Positions 41,379-49,915 of a stretch of DNA of 64,000 nucleotides are shown piece after piece (within the stretch, counting starts at the first letter, position 1; each line of letters opens with the position of its first letter). Source of the stretch: Kribbella sp. ALI-6-A. GTDB lineage: Bacteria; Actinomycetota; Actinomycetes; Propionibacteriales; Kribbellaceae. The notes beneath the pieces were generated by a model. That model ran no database searches and was not told the origin of the DNA. It saw only the letters and a list, made by a program, of their open reading frames with translations. The DNA lies in NCBI RefSeq assembly GCF_001984195.1, contig NZ_MTQN01000011.1, positions 1,178,001 to 1,242,000 on the forward strand. Reading direction: 5' to 3'. Made by a program: the position numbers and the translations under genes.

Positions 41379-43814
41379 GTGAGCGATGCCTCACCCACAG
41401 CCGGTGGCGCTCACCCTCCGCAACGGTGGGACGATGGGGGGATGGTTGACAACTTCGTGTCGGCCGGTACCAACGGCGACGCCGACGACGAGCTGCCGGC
41501 GCCGTACGGGACCGGACCGAAGAACCGGACAACCGAGGAGCACCACCGCTCGGACTACGGCTACACCGACGACTCAGGCGACAGCTGGCGCGACCGCTCG
41601 ACGCTGGAGGGCCTCGACCCGGCACCGTCGCTGCCGAACGCACCGCGGACCTACGAACGCGGGCCGGTACCGCAGCAGCCGTACGTTCCGAAGCCGCCGT
41701 TCCTGACCGAGGAACGCGGGTATCCCGAGCAGCCGCGCGCGTACGACGAGCCGCGGCCTGGGTACTACGACTCTTCCCGCGAGGGTGGTCGCAACTTCCC
41801 GCCGGAGCCGGGCCGGGATCCGGCCCGCGACGCGGGCCGGGATCTTGGGCGCGAGCCGGCGCGGGAGCTTGGGCGTGAGCCTGGGCGGGAGCTCGGACGC
41901 GAGCCTGGGCGGGAGCTTGGACGTGAGGCGGCGCGCGAGGCCGCCCGGTACGAGGACTCTCCGTTCGCGCCGTCGGCGTACCAGGAGCGGCCTCCGGCCC
42001 CGCCGCAGCCGGGCCGGCAGCAGAGCCCGTTCGCACCGCAGCAGGGTGAGCCGCCGCGGCGCGTTCCCGAGCCTCCGGCGAACCGCCAGGCGCCGCCGCC
42101 TCCCCCGCAGCGCCCGGCCGGGCCTCCTTCGGGCAACGGCTCGAACGGCTTGACCCAGCACAGCAACGGAATTCCGGGCAACGGCTGGAGCGGCAGTGCA
42201 CCGACGCCGCCTCCGCCGCCCCCGTCGAACGGCCTGACCAACCGGCCGTCGACTCCGCCGCCCGCGCCCGGCAACGGCCAGCCCGCAAGCCCGCTCGGCG
42301 CCGGCAACGGCACCGCCCTCGGGACCAGCAATGGTCTGGGCTCCGGCACTGGTGGCAACGGTGCGCCGAGTAGCGGTCTCGGCGCCGGCTCGGCAGGCAA
42401 CGGCCTCGGTTCGAGCTCGGCCGGCAGCAACGGCCTCGGCTCAGGCACCGGCGGCAACGGGCTCAGCGGCAACGGTCTGGGCAGTGGCGGTAACGGCCTG
42501 GGCAACGGACCTGGCAACGGCTACGCCAACCAGCAGTCGACCGGCCTCCAGCCGGCCCTCCCGCCCGCCGGCTCCACGCCTCCTCCCCCGCCGGGCGCCC
42601 AGCAGCGCCCGCCCGCCAATCGCCCGCCGGCTCCGCAGCCTCCGGCGAACCAGCACAACACGGCCGTCAACGGCTACCCCAGCGACCCGAGCGCGGAGTA
42701 CGAGAGCAATACTCCGGAGAGCCGCACCGAAGCCGGCCCGGAGAACCGCCCCGGCAACCGCCCGGTCGGCGCCCGCCGCCGGGCCGACGTCCAGCAGGAC
42801 GCCCCCAGCCAAGTGAAGGCCGAGGCCGTCGTCGCTCACCGAGCCCGCCGGGCCCAACCCGGCACGACACCTCCGGCACCCCCGAGCGCCGCGAACCAGC
42901 CAGGCACACCACCCGCACGCCCGGCCATCACGAACACGACGGCCTCGGATCCCGGCAATGCAGGCGTTCACGGCTCACCTGGCTCCACCGGGAGCACTCC
43001 CTCCGACGGCAGCAAGCGCCCGCGCAAGTACCGCATCCACCACCTGCGCGACATGAAGAGCCGCGGCGAGAAGTGGGCCATGCTCACGGCGTACGACCAG
43101 TACACCGCGGAGATCTTCGACGAGGCCGGCATCCCCGTGCTGCTGGTCGGTGACTCGGCCGCGAACAACGTGTTCGGCTACGAGTCCACCCTGCGCGTCA
43201 CTGTCGACGAGCTGATCCCGCTCGCCCGCGCCGTCGCTTCGGCGGCCCAGCGCGCGCTGGTCGTCGCCGATCTCCCCTTCGGCTCGTACCAGGCCTCACC
43301 CGAGCAGGCGTTCCACACGGCCGTCCGCTTCATGAAGGAGGCCGGCGTCGCCGCGGTGAAGCTCGAAGGCGGCCGCACCGTCGTACCGGCGGTCGAGAAG
43401 CTCACCCAGTCCGGCATCCCCGTGATGGCACACATCGGCTTCACCCCGCAGAGCGAACACGCGATCGGTGGCTACCGCGTCCAGGGCCGCGGCGACCAGG
43501 CCGCGGGCCTGATCGACGACGCCGTGGCCCTCGCCGAAGCCGGCGCGTTCTCGATCGTGCTGGAGATGGTGCCCGGCGACGTCGCGGCCGAGATCACCAA
43601 GCGCGTCCCCGTCCCGACGATCGGCATCGGCGCCGGCCGCGACACCGACGCCCAGGTCCTCGTCTGGCAGGACATGGCCGGCCTGCGCTCCGGCCCGATG
43701 CCCCGCTTCGTCAAGCAGTACGCCGACCTGCGCGGCATCCTCACCACCGCCGCCATCACCTACGCCTCCGAGGTGGCCAACGGCATCTTCCCCGCCGACC
43801 AGCACACGTTCTAG
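41379..43814 (+). CDS. panB: Ketopantoate hydroxymethyltransferase with long disordered extension
   Basis: An 811-residue protein. Residues 546-811 are a complete PanB (YRIHHLRDMKSRGEKWAMLTA, LLVGDSAANNVFGYEST, VKLEGGRTVVPA, HIGFTPQSEHAIGGYRVQGR, TIGIGAGRDTDAQVLVWQDM), which makes ketopantoate for coenzyme A. The first 545 residues are low-complexity: acidic, then RE-rich 8-residue repeats (GREPGREL, about 41840-41940), then Pro-, Gly- and Asn-rich. GGAG lies five bases before the GTG at 41379; an ATG at 41442 is possible. Normal PanB is about 280 residues, so an internal start near 43000 cannot be excluded. Confidence 0.85.
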   Translation: MSDASPTAGGAHPPQRWDDGGMVDNFVSAGTNGDADDELPAPYGTGPKNRTTEEHHRSDYGYTDDSGDSWRDRSTLEGLDPAPSLPNAPRTYERGPVPQQPYVPKPPFLTEERGYPEQPRAYDEPRPGYYDSSREGGRNFPPEPGRDPARDAGRDLGREPARELGREPGRELGREPGRELGREAAREAARYEDSPFAPSAYQERPPAPPQPGRQQSPFAPQQGEPPRRVPEPPANRQAPPPPPQRPAGPPSGNGSNGLTQHSNGIPGNGWSGSAPTPPPPPPSNGLTNRPSTPPPAPGNGQPASPLGAGNGTALGTSNGLGSGTGGNGAPSSGLGAGSAGNGLGSSSAGSNGLGSGTGGNGLSGNGLGSGGNGLGNGPGNGYANQQSTGLQPALPPAGSTPPPPPGAQQRPPANRPPAPQPPANQHNTAVNGYPSDPSAEYESNTPESRTEAGPENRPGNRPVGARRRADVQQDAPSQVKAEAVVAHRARRAQPGTTPPAPPSAANQPGTPPARPAITNTTASDPGNAGVHGSPGSTGSTPSDGSKRPRKYRIHHLRDMKSRGEKWAMLTAYDQYTAEIFDEAGIPVLLVGDSAANNVFGYESTLRVTVDELIPLARAVASAAQRALVVADLPFGSYQASPEQAFHTAVRFMKEAGVAAVKLEGGRTVVPAVEKLTQSGIPVMAHIGFTPQSEHAIGGYRVQGRGDQAAGLIDDAVALAEAGAFSIVLEMVPGDVAAEITKRVPVPTIGIGAGRDTDAQVLVWQDMAGLRSGPMPRFVKQYADLRGILTTAAITYASEVANGIFPADQHTF

Positions 43815-44719
43815 ATCCAGGGCAGCGCTGAGCGTTCCGTCCAGTACTCGGCGGGTGTCTGGGCGAACTCGGCGAGCGGTTCGACGGTGGTGGCGGCCAG
43901 GTTGCTCGTGAGTTGGCCGGTGGTGCTGGCGCCGCTGAGGACGACGTCGGCCCACGGGTTCGCGGCGGCGGCGCCGAGGGCGAGTGCGTCGGGGGCCACG
44001 TGGTGCTTCGCGGCGAACTCGGTGAACGGCGTGGAGCCGGCCTTCGCGGTGAGGCGGCCGTTGGCGACGGCTTCCTTGACGACCACGAACCAGCCCGCGT
44101 CGTGCGCCTCGGCGAGCGCCGGGCCAACGGAAGGCTCGAGCACGTTCCACGTCGACTGGACGGCGGTGAACGGGCCATCGAGTTCGAGGGCCGCACGCAA
44201 CGTTTCGGCCTGGTGCGGCCCGCTGGTCGACAGCCCCACCCGTACGCCGGTGTCGGCGAGCTCGCCGAGACGGTCGAGCAGCTTGGCATCGCCGAGCGCG
44301 GGGCTGTCGTGCGTCAGGCTATGCACGAGGTAGAAGTCCGGCGCACCACCCAGCGCTTGCAGCGTCTCCGGCCACTGGCGTTCGAACGTCGCGAGCGAGT
44401 GATCCTTGATCTCGTGCTGGTCGGCGTCGAAGCGCCAGTCCGCGACGTACGTGTAGCCCCACTTCGAACCGATCGTCAGCTCGGCCCGGCGACTCGGCTG
44501 GGCCGCCAGCCACTCGCCGAGGAACACCTCCGCCAGCCCGTACGACCGCGCCGCGTCGAAGTACCGGACACCGGACCGCCACGCCTGGTCCAGCAGTTCG
44601 TGCGTACGGCGCCGCAGGTCCTCCACCGCGCGCCCCGGCGGCAGGTCCTCGTCGTGACCGAGATTGATGTAACCGGGCCGTCCGAGGGCCGCGAGCCCCA
44701 GACCGAAACGCGCTGTCAT
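43811..44719 (-). CDS. Aldo/keto reductase
   Basis: A 302-residue NADPH-dependent oxidoreductase with a TIM barrel. It opens with FGLGLAALGRPGYINLG. Catalytic positions are recognisable: the Asp/Tyr region FDAARSYGLAEVFLGEWL, the Lys in GSKWGYTY and a His in DFYLVHSLTHD. The cofactor region near ALALGAAAANPWADVVLSGAST is degenerate compared with classic AKRs. Its stop codon shares the tetranucleotide CTAG with the convergent panB stop. The substrate is unknown. Confidence 0.88.
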   Translation of the reverse strand: MTARFGLGLAALGRPGYINLGHDEDLPPGRAVEDLRRRTHELLDQAWRSGVRYFDAARSYGLAEVFLGEWLAAQPSRRAELTIGSKWGYTYVADWRFDADQHEIKDHSLATFERQWPETLQALGGAPDFYLVHSLTHDSPALGDAKLLDRLGELADTGVRVGLSTSGPHQAETLRAALELDGPFTAVQSTWNVLEPSVGPALAEAHDAGWFVVVKEAVANGRLTAKAGSTPFTEFAAKHHVAPDALALGAAAANPWADVVLSGASTTGQLTSNLAATTVEPLAEFAQTPAEYWTERSALPWI

Positions 44720-44872
44720 ACGGCGATCGTCTCACCGCACTCCAACCACCGACGGCACGGTCCCCTGCGTGGTTCGCGTGCGCCGCGGCCGGACCAGGCC
44801 GGAATGGTTGCTGACGGCGACGCGCCGTGAAAGTGGTCGAAGGACGGGACAGGTCGTCTAGCGTTTTGAGAT

Positions 44873-45370
44873 GTGACAGATTCCCGGCTGCCGCCCCCAG
44901 GCACCGTCGTCCGCCGGACGACGGCCCGCGTCCTGCCCGTCCGTCCGGACGGGAGGGTGCTGCTCCTGCACGGCTGGGACCCGCTGAAGCCCGGTACGCC
45001 GTACTGGTTCACGATCGGCGGCGGCGTCGAGGCGGGCGAAACCGTGGTCCAGGCCGGACTGCGGGAACTGCGCGAGGAGGTCGGCATTCTGCTGCCGTCA
45101 GACGCGCTCGGCGAGCCGGTGGCGACCAACACGATCGAGTTCGAGTGGGGCGGCTGCCCGATCATCCAGCACCAGACGTTTTTCGCGGTCGGCGTCGACA
45201 CCGTCGAGGTGACGTTCGCCAACCAGGAAGAGCTGGAACTGCAGACGATCAGCGCGCACGGCTGGTGGCATCCCGACGAGCTCGAGGCGACCGGTCAGGC
45301 CGCGCACGTCACGATTCCCGGGCTGCTGCGGCTGGCGGTCGAGGCGATCAACCTGCGGCAGGCGTCCTGA
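44873..45370 (+). CDS. NUDIX hydrolase
   Basis: A 165-residue pyrophosphohydrolase. The Nudix box fits the consensus, running from GGGVEAGETVVQAGL through RELREEVGI with the catalytic Glu residues in place. The N terminus reads RRTTARVLPVRPDGRVLLLHGWDP, typical of the family. It starts at GTG 44873. Substrate class (nucleotide sugar, NTP or other) cannot be told from the box. It is divergent from the aldo/keto reductase and convergent with the small Cys-rich gene. Confidence 0.9.
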   Translation: MTDSRLPPPGTVVRRTTARVLPVRPDGRVLLLHGWDPLKPGTPYWFTIGGGVEAGETVVQAGLRELREEVGILLPSDALGEPVATNTIEFEWGGCPIIQHQTFFAVGVDTVEVTFANQEELELQTISAHGWWHPDELEATGQAAHVTIPGLLRLAVEAINLRQAS

Positions 45371-45373
45371 ACC

Positions 45374-45544
45374 TCAGCGCTCGCGCGCCTTCTTCAGCAC
45401 CTTCTTCTTGAGCTTCTTCTTGTCCACCTCGTAGTGCCGCAGATCGATGCGCTCCGCGCAGCCGGCATCGGCCAGCCGCTTCAGGACCACCGGGCACTTC
45501 TTGCACCTCGGCTTGTCCTTGCAGCACTTCTTCTTCGCAGTCAT
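45374..45544 (-). CDS. Cys-rich 56-residue miniprotein under an iron box
   Basis: A small Lys-rich protein too short for most gene callers. It begins MTAKKKCCKDKPRCKKCP, giving a CC-x5-C-x2-C cluster, and has one further Cys (DAGCAERI); the tail is basic (KKKLKKKVLKKARER). The cysteines could bind zinc, iron or an iron-sulfur cluster. Similar small proteins occur in actinobacteria as far as I recall. A DtxR/IdeR-type site (45563-45581) lies 19 bp upstream of the ATG, so it is probably repressed by iron. Function is unknown. Confidence 0.7.
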   Translation of the reverse strand: MTAKKKCCKDKPRCKKCPVVLKRLADAGCAERIDLRHYEVDKKKLKKKVLKKARER

Positions 45545-45562
45545 CGACGGCACGCTTGGAGG

Positions 45563-45581
45563 ATAGGTGAGCCTGACCTAA
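45563..45581. promoter_or_regulatory. Iron box (DtxR/IdeR-type operator)
   Basis: The 19-base site ATAGGTGAGCCTGACCTAA matches the TTAGGTTAGGCTAACCTAA consensus at 15 of 19 positions and is palindromic. It sits 19 bp upstream of the Cys-rich miniprotein ATG, over the expected promoter. Confidence 0.75.
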
Positions 45582-45615
45582 GCGTCTACCTGAGGGGGCA
45601 GTCACGTGGCACAGC

Positions 45616-46374
45616 TCACCCGGTCCGTCCGCTGAGCTGATCGGCCAGCACGGCCCGCGCCTGGACCAGCGACGGCCCGTACCAGGTCAGGTGCCGCCCG
45701 GAAACGCAGATCGCCGGCTGCGAGAAAGCCTCCGGCCCGTCGCCGGGGGAAAACGCGTACGGCTCGTCGGGAAGCACCACGACGTCGTACGCCGGTAACG
45801 CGTCCAGGTCGATCCTCGGATAACGCTGCGCCGATTGTGCGAACACGTTGTCGATACCGAGCCGGCGTAAGACGTCACCGGCGAACGTGTCCCGGCCGAG
45901 TGCCATCCACGGCCTTCGCCAGATCGGAATCACCGCCCGCCGGCGCGGACCGTCGTACGGCGTACTCCAGACTTCGCGGGCTTGTCCGAGCCATTGTGGA
46001 GTGCTGCCGGTGATCGCCGAGAGCATTCGTTCGAGTGATCCCAGTGACTCCTCGACAGTTGCCGGTGTGGTCACCCAGACCGCGATTCCGTGTGCGCGCA
46101 ACGCGTCGAGATCGGCGGCGCGATTCTCTTCGGCGTTCGCGACGACGACATCGGGACGCAGCCGCACGATCTGTTCGACGTCGGGATTCTTGGTGCCCCG
46201 AACACGCGTCACGTCGAGGTCCCACGGATGCGTGCACCAGTCCGTCGCGCCCACCAGCAACGACCGATGGGTGAAGGCGATCGACTCCGTCAACGACGGC
46301 ACGATGCTGACCACCCGGGTGATTTCAGCGGGCATCCGGACGGGGTTTCGCTGGTCGTCGTACAGGGTTCGCAC
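45616..46374 (-). CDS. Helical-backbone metal receptor (BtuF/FecB-like) without signal
   Basis: A 252-residue protein of the periplasmic binding protein class III fold used for iron-siderophores and cobalamin (RVVSIVPSLTESIAFTHRSLLVGATDWCTHP, VEQIVRLRPDVVVANAEEN, YDVVVLPDEPYAFSPGDG). The GTG at 46374 leaves no signal peptide or lipobox, so the protein may act in the cytosol or be a diverged, stand-alone receptor. The frame is open upstream without signal character. No transporter permease or ATPase is nearby. The iron box just downstream of its stop belongs to the next gene. Confidence 0.78.
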   Translation of the reverse strand: MRTLYDDQRNPVRMPAEITRVVSIVPSLTESIAFTHRSLLVGATDWCTHPWDLDVTRVRGTKNPDVEQIVRLRPDVVVANAEENRAADLDALRAHGIAVWVTTPATVEESLGSLERMLSAITGSTPQWLGQAREVWSTPYDGPRRRAVIPIWRRPWMALGRDTFAGDVLRRLGIDNVFAQSAQRYPRIDLDALPAYDVVVLPDEPYAFSPGDGPEAFSQPAICVSGRHLTWYGPSLVQARAVLADQLSGRTG

Positions 46375-46668
46375 GGCAGTTGATCCGATCGTTCGCAGAG
46401 ACGTTGCCGAGGACAACACTGTCCGAAAGTGCGCCGAAGTGGCAGATCGGTGCGCGTGTCGCCAACATTTCTTCACCACCCTCGGGCATGCTCGGGGCAC
46501 ACCGAAAACCCTTCTGCACAAGGATTTTCGGCATTACCGTGCGAATTGCCGGCGCGGACGCCTTGACCTGTGGGCCATTCAGGTGCTTTACGTGGGCACC
46601 AAGTGTTGTCATCATCAGGACGACGAGGAATCCACCGTGGTTTTCCTCAGCCGCACCAAGGAGGCAGA
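46375..46668 (+). other. 294-bp upstream region of histone-like gene
   Basis: Shared with the divergent metal-receptor gene. It contains an imperfect 12-base inverted repeat, CCGAAAACCCTT (46502-46513) and AAGGATTTTCGG (46520-46531), one mismatch. I see no gene; a long leader for the histone-like gene is likely. AAGGAGGCAG precedes its GTG. Confidence 0.4.
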
Positions 46669-47280
46669 GTGCCAGCCAAGAAGGCAGCCGCAGGGAAGGC
46701 GACAGCCAAAAAGGCTTCTCCCGCCAAGAAGACTGTCGCCAAGAAGGCCCCAGCCGCGAAGACGACCACCGCGCGCAAGGTCACCGCAGCGAAGAAGACA
46801 GTGACGAAGAAGGTGAGTGCGGCCAAGAAGGCGGTCTCCAAGGCACCCGCCAAGAAGACCGCAGCAAAGACCACCGCGGTGAAGAAGACGACGGCCACGA
46901 AGAAGGCGACGGCCAAGAAGGCGCCCGCCACGAAGACCGCCGCCAAGAAGACGACGGCCACCAAGACCGCCGCCAAAAAGGTGACCACGGCCAAGAAGGC
47001 ACCGGCCAAGAAGACGACGGCGACCAAGACCGTGGCGAAGAAGTCGCCGGCCAAGAAGGCCACCGCGACGAAGACCGCCGCCAAGAAGGCGCCGGCCCGC
47101 AAGGTCGCCGCGAAGAAGGCGCCGGCGAAGAAGGTCGCGGCCAAGAAGGCCCCGGCGAAGAAGGTCGCCGCGAAGAAGGCTCCGGCCCGGGTCGCCGCGA
47201 AGAAGGCACCGACCCGCAAGGTCGCCGCCAAGAAGTCACCGGCTCGCAAGGCCCCGGCCCGCAAGGCTGCGGCCCGCTAG
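46669..47280 (+). CDS. Lysine/alanine-rich histone H1-like protein
   Basis: A 203-residue, extremely basic protein made almost entirely of Lys, Ala, Thr, Pro and Val in AKKAPAKK/AKKTTATK-type repeats, ending in Arg-rich units (ARKAPARKAAAR). It resembles the C-terminal tails of mycobacterial HupB/Lsr2-linked proteins and chlamydial Hc1, which bind and compact DNA without sequence preference. No globular HU domain is present. GTG at 46669 is preceded by AAGGAGG. It is likely a nucleoid-associated protein; length of the repeat tract probably varies between strains. Confidence 0.82.
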   Translation: MPAKKAAAGKATAKKASPAKKTVAKKAPAAKTTTARKVTAAKKTVTKKVSAAKKAVSKAPAKKTAAKTTAVKKTTATKKATAKKAPATKTAAKKTTATKTAAKKVTTAKKAPAKKTTATKTVAKKSPAKKATATKTAAKKAPARKVAAKKAPAKKVAAKKAPAKKVAAKKAPARVAAKKAPTRKVAAKKSPARKAPARKAAAR

Positions 47281-47298
47281 GCCTGATCGGCCAACGAG

Positions 47299-47333
47299 CG
47301 AGGGGCACCACCGGGATCCGGTGGTGCCCCTCG
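47299..47333. terminator. 16-bp bidirectional terminator hairpin
   Basis: Arms 47299-47314 and 47318-47333 are perfect 16-base reverse complements (CGAGGGGCACCACCGG with its complement) around GAT. It lies between the histone-like gene and the convergent 63-residue gene. Confidence 0.75.
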
Positions 47334-47353
47334 GCACGTTCAGTCCGTGGTGA

Positions 47354-47545
47354 TCAGTCGTCGTTCCACTTCGGGTCGTTGTCCCAGGACTCGTTGCGTT
47401 CCTCGACCTTCTCCAACGCGCGCGCCGCTTCCTCCGGCGAGCTGTACGGCCCGAGCCGGTCGGCGGACTTCGCACCCTGGTACGGCTCGACCTGACCGGT
47501 TCTGGTGTTGTAGTACCACTCGTTGCTGTGATCGTCGTCGGCCAT
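47354..47545 (-). CDS. Small SPOR-like hypothetical protein
   Basis: A 63-residue acidic protein. The sequence EWYYNTRTGQVEPYQGAKSADRLGPYSSPEEAARALEK resembles a short SPOR-like unit seen in small actinobacterial proteins (spanning residues 9-46); the rest is Asp/Asn-rich. Composition is coding-like and the ATG at 47545 follows GGAAGGTGG. Function is unknown. It is divergent from map. Confidence 0.68.
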   Translation of the reverse strand: MADDDHSNEWYYNTRTGQVEPYQGAKSADRLGPYSSPEEAARALEKVEERNESWDNDPKWNDD

Positions 47546-47600
47546 CGCAGCAGACCACCTTCCGGGTGAAGTTGTCGCAACTAACTAGAATGATCCCACC

Positions 47601-48449
47601 ATGTCGATTCTCACTCCCGGCATCATCTCGCCGCGCCGCCCTGTTCCCGCCTCCATTCCGCGCCCGGAGTACGTCGACAAGCCCGCGCCGACGCCGTTCG
47701 ACGGCTCCTACGTCACGTCCCCCGAACTGGTCGAGAAGATGCGCGTGGCGAGCAGACTCGCCGCTCAGGCGTTGCAGGCCGTCGGCGAGGCGGCCAAGCC
47801 CGGAGTGACCACCGACGAGCTGGACGCGATCGGTCACGAGTACCTGGTCGAGCGCAACGCGTACCCGTCGACGCTCGGCTACCGCGGCTACCCGAAGTCG
47901 TTGTGCACCTCGGTCAACGAGGTGATCTGCCACGGCATCCCCGACGACCGTCCACTCGAGGACGGCGACATCGTCAACGTCGACATCACCGCGTTCATCG
48001 ACGGTGTGCACGGCGACACCAACGCGACGTTCCTGGTCGGTGACGTCGACGAGGAGAGCCGGCTGCTGGTCGAGCGCACCCGCGAGGCGCTGAACCGGGC
48101 GATCAAGGCGGTCAAGCCCGGCCGGCAGGTCAGCATCATCGGCCGCGTGATCGAGTCGTACGCCAAGCGTTTCGGCTACGGCGTCGTCCGCGACTTCACC
48201 GGGCACGGCATCTCGACGTCGTTCCACTCCGGGCTGATCATTCCGCACTACGACGACGAGCGCTTCGACGACGTGATCGAGCCCGGCATGACGTTCACGA
48301 TCGAGCCGATGCTGACCCTCGGCAGCTACGACTACGACCTATGGGACGACGGCTGGACCGCCACCACCAAGGACAAGTCGCGCACCGCCCAGTTCGAGCA
48401 CACGCTCGTCGTCACCGACACCGGCGCCGAAGTCCTCACGCTGCCGTGA
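47601..48449 (+). CDS. map: Methionine aminopeptidase, type I
   Basis: A 282-residue metalloprotease that removes the initiator methionine. The five metal ligands are visible in order: VNVDITAFIDGVHGD (two Asp), VRDFTGHGIST (His), FTIEPML (Glu) and TAQFEHTLVVT (Glu). GYPKSLCTSVNEVICHGIP is the substrate-loop signature. The roughly 40-residue N-terminal extension is usual for the actinobacterial longer form. A TAGAAT box nine bases before the ATG suggests a very short leader. The acetyltransferase gene follows directly. Confidence 0.96.
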   Translation: MSILTPGIISPRRPVPASIPRPEYVDKPAPTPFDGSYVTSPELVEKMRVASRLAAQALQAVGEAAKPGVTTDELDAIGHEYLVERNAYPSTLGYRGYPKSLCTSVNEVICHGIPDDRPLEDGDIVNVDITAFIDGVHGDTNATFLVGDVDEESRLLVERTREALNRAIKAVKPGRQVSIIGRVIESYAKRFGYGVVRDFTGHGISTSFHSGLIIPHYDDERFDDVIEPGMTFTIEPMLTLGSYDYDLWDDGWTATTKDKSRTAQFEHTLVVTDTGAEVLTLP

Positions 48450-48514
48450 GCGAACCCGACCGGCCGCAACCAGCCGCTCCTGCGCCTGCACGCGATCGGT
48501 CGCGTTCTTCCGGG

Positions 48515-48895
48515 GTGAACGTGCTGCGCTACGACCGGTCGCATCTGGACGGTGTCCTGGCGATCTGCGCGGCCGAGGACTGGCCGAGCTTTCCGTCCGA
48601 TCCCGACCGCGCCCACGTCGTACTCACCGCGCCCGGCGTGACGAGTGTGGTCGCCGTCGAGCACGGTCAGGTGCTCGGCTTCGCGTACTTGCAGAGCGAC
48701 GGCCACATCCAGGCGCACCTGTCGTTGATGGCCGTGCACACCGCCCATCGCCGCCGCGGCATCGGCCGTGCCCTGCTCGAGTACGCCGCTCCGCTGACCG
48801 GTGCCTTGCGCATCGATCTGGTCACCGACACCGCGAAAGACTTCTACGCCTCGTTCACGCACCGCACGTTCAACGGCTTCCGGATTTATCCCTGA
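48515..48895 (+). CDS. GNAT family acetyltransferase
   Basis: A 126-residue acetyltransferase. LRYDRSHLDGVLAICAAEDW opens the fold and LMAVHTAHRRRGIGRALLEYAAP is the acetyl-CoA loop; the end RTFNGFRIYP is a normal short GNAT finish. The GTG at 48515 gives the usual N terminus; a GTG at 48446 overlapping the map stop (GTGA) would add 23 Pro/Arg-rich residues and couple it to map. Its 3' end overlaps the convergent regulator-methyltransferase gene by 26 bases. The substrate is unknown. Confidence 0.8.
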   Translation: MNVLRYDRSHLDGVLAICAAEDWPSFPSDPDRAHVVLTAPGVTSVVAVEHGQVLGFAYLQSDGHIQAHLSLMAVHTAHRRRGIGRALLEYAAPLTGALRIDLVTDTAKDFYASFTHRTFNGFRIYP

Positions 48896-49907
48896 CCGCC
48901 ACGACCACGTAGAGCGTCACCGTGGCGAGAAACGGCCCGGTGGACAGGTGATCGAGCCAGGCTTCGGCCGACTTCGCTGACAAATAGCCGGCTTCCACCG
49001 CGCGCTCGGTGTTGCGGTGCAGCCCGAGAATTTCGTCGGCGGACCGGACGTCGCGAAAGGCCGAAACGATCGGAAGCACGGTCGGTACGCCGAATCCCGC
49101 GTCGATCGCGAGCCGGGCCAATTGGCGGCCGATCACTGCGTTGCGCACGATCCGATCGGCGATGTGCCGGGTATAGGCGCGGGACGACTCCAGATCGGGA
49201 TGATCGATCGCCAGCAGGTCCCAGTCGGGTTCGCCCATCACGAGCGTGCCGCCCGGACGCAGCACGCGATGAGCCTCCGCGAGCGCCTTCGCCGGATCGT
49301 CGACATGCTGCAGCACGCGATCCGTGCGGGCGCGATCGATGCTGCCGTCGTCGAACGGCAAGGCGTGCAGGTCGCCCAGCCGTACGTCGATCGTCGGAGA
49401 GTCCGCAGTGCGTTCGCGGGCTCGATCGACCATCTCCCGACTGACGTCGACGCCGATCACCGTCCCCGACGGCCCGACTGCGTCGGCGAGCGTGCCGAGG
49501 TCGGTACCAGGCCCGCAGCCGAGGTCGACAACGGTCTCTCCAGGCCGGGCGTCGAGCGCTTCGAGCATCGTCTGCTTGTACGCACGCCCCGACTCGGTCG
49601 CCGCCACCCGGTCGAGATAGCTGACCTGCCCAGGCACAGCGGTCTCGAACACCCGAGCCATCGAACGGGCCTCCCGCTCCAGCTGCTCACGCCCCGCCGC
49701 CGTCAACCGCACCGGCCGCTGCCGCCCGACACCCTCCAGTGGCTCGACCCACCCCTTCGCCTCCAGCCGAGCCAACGCGCCGTACAAGCTGCCCGCGCCG
49801 AGCCGCTGCCCGGTGAGCTTCTCGATCGCCGCGTTGACGGCGTACCCGTGCAGCGGCCCGTCGACGAGCACGGTGAGCACCTGCAGTTGAGCGTCGTTGG
49901 TCCGCAT
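48870..49907 (-). CDS. PadR-type regulator fused to SAM methyltransferase
   Basis: A 345-residue fusion. Residues 1-85 are a PadR winged helix (QLQVLTVLVDGPLHGYAVNAAI, GAGSLYGALARLEAKGWVE). Residues about 110-345 are a class I UbiE-like methyltransferase with the cofactor loop VVDLGCGPGTDLGTL, then ARTDRVLQHVDDPAKALAEAHRVLRPGG. This suggests a regulator whose activity is tied to a methylated small molecule, or a modifying enzyme that represses its own gene. A palindrome and a direct repeat lie right before the ATG. It is not part of a larger cluster. Confidence 0.85.
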   Translation of the reverse strand: MRTNDAQLQVLTVLVDGPLHGYAVNAAIEKLTGQRLGAGSLYGALARLEAKGWVEPLEGVGRQRPVRLTAAGREQLEREARSMARVFETAVPGQVSYLDRVAATESGRAYKQTMLEALDARPGETVVDLGCGPGTDLGTLADAVGPSGTVIGVDVSREMVDRARERTADSPTIDVRLGDLHALPFDDGSIDRARTDRVLQHVDDPAKALAEAHRVLRPGGTLVMGEPDWDLLAIDHPDLESSRAYTRHIADRIVRNAVIGRQLARLAIDAGFGVPTVLPIVSAFRDVRSADEILGLHRNTERAVEAGYLSAKSAEAWLDHLSTGPFLATVTLYVVVAVRDKSGSR

Positions 49908-49915
49908 GCCGTTGA

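Noticed and set aside
41765..42517. Minus-strand Pro/Arg/Leu-rich frames opposite the panB extension
   Set aside because: They mirror the repetitive plus-strand sequence and have no independent start signals.
45348..45605. 85-residue minus-strand frame over the NUDIX 3' end
   Set aside because: It is another frame of the Lys-rich miniprotein region; the 56-residue frame has the Cys motif and the iron box spacing.
46647..47264. Minus-strand Phe/Ala/Leu-rich frame opposite the histone-like gene
   Set aside because: It is the antisense of AAG/GCC repeats; hydrophobicity follows from base composition.
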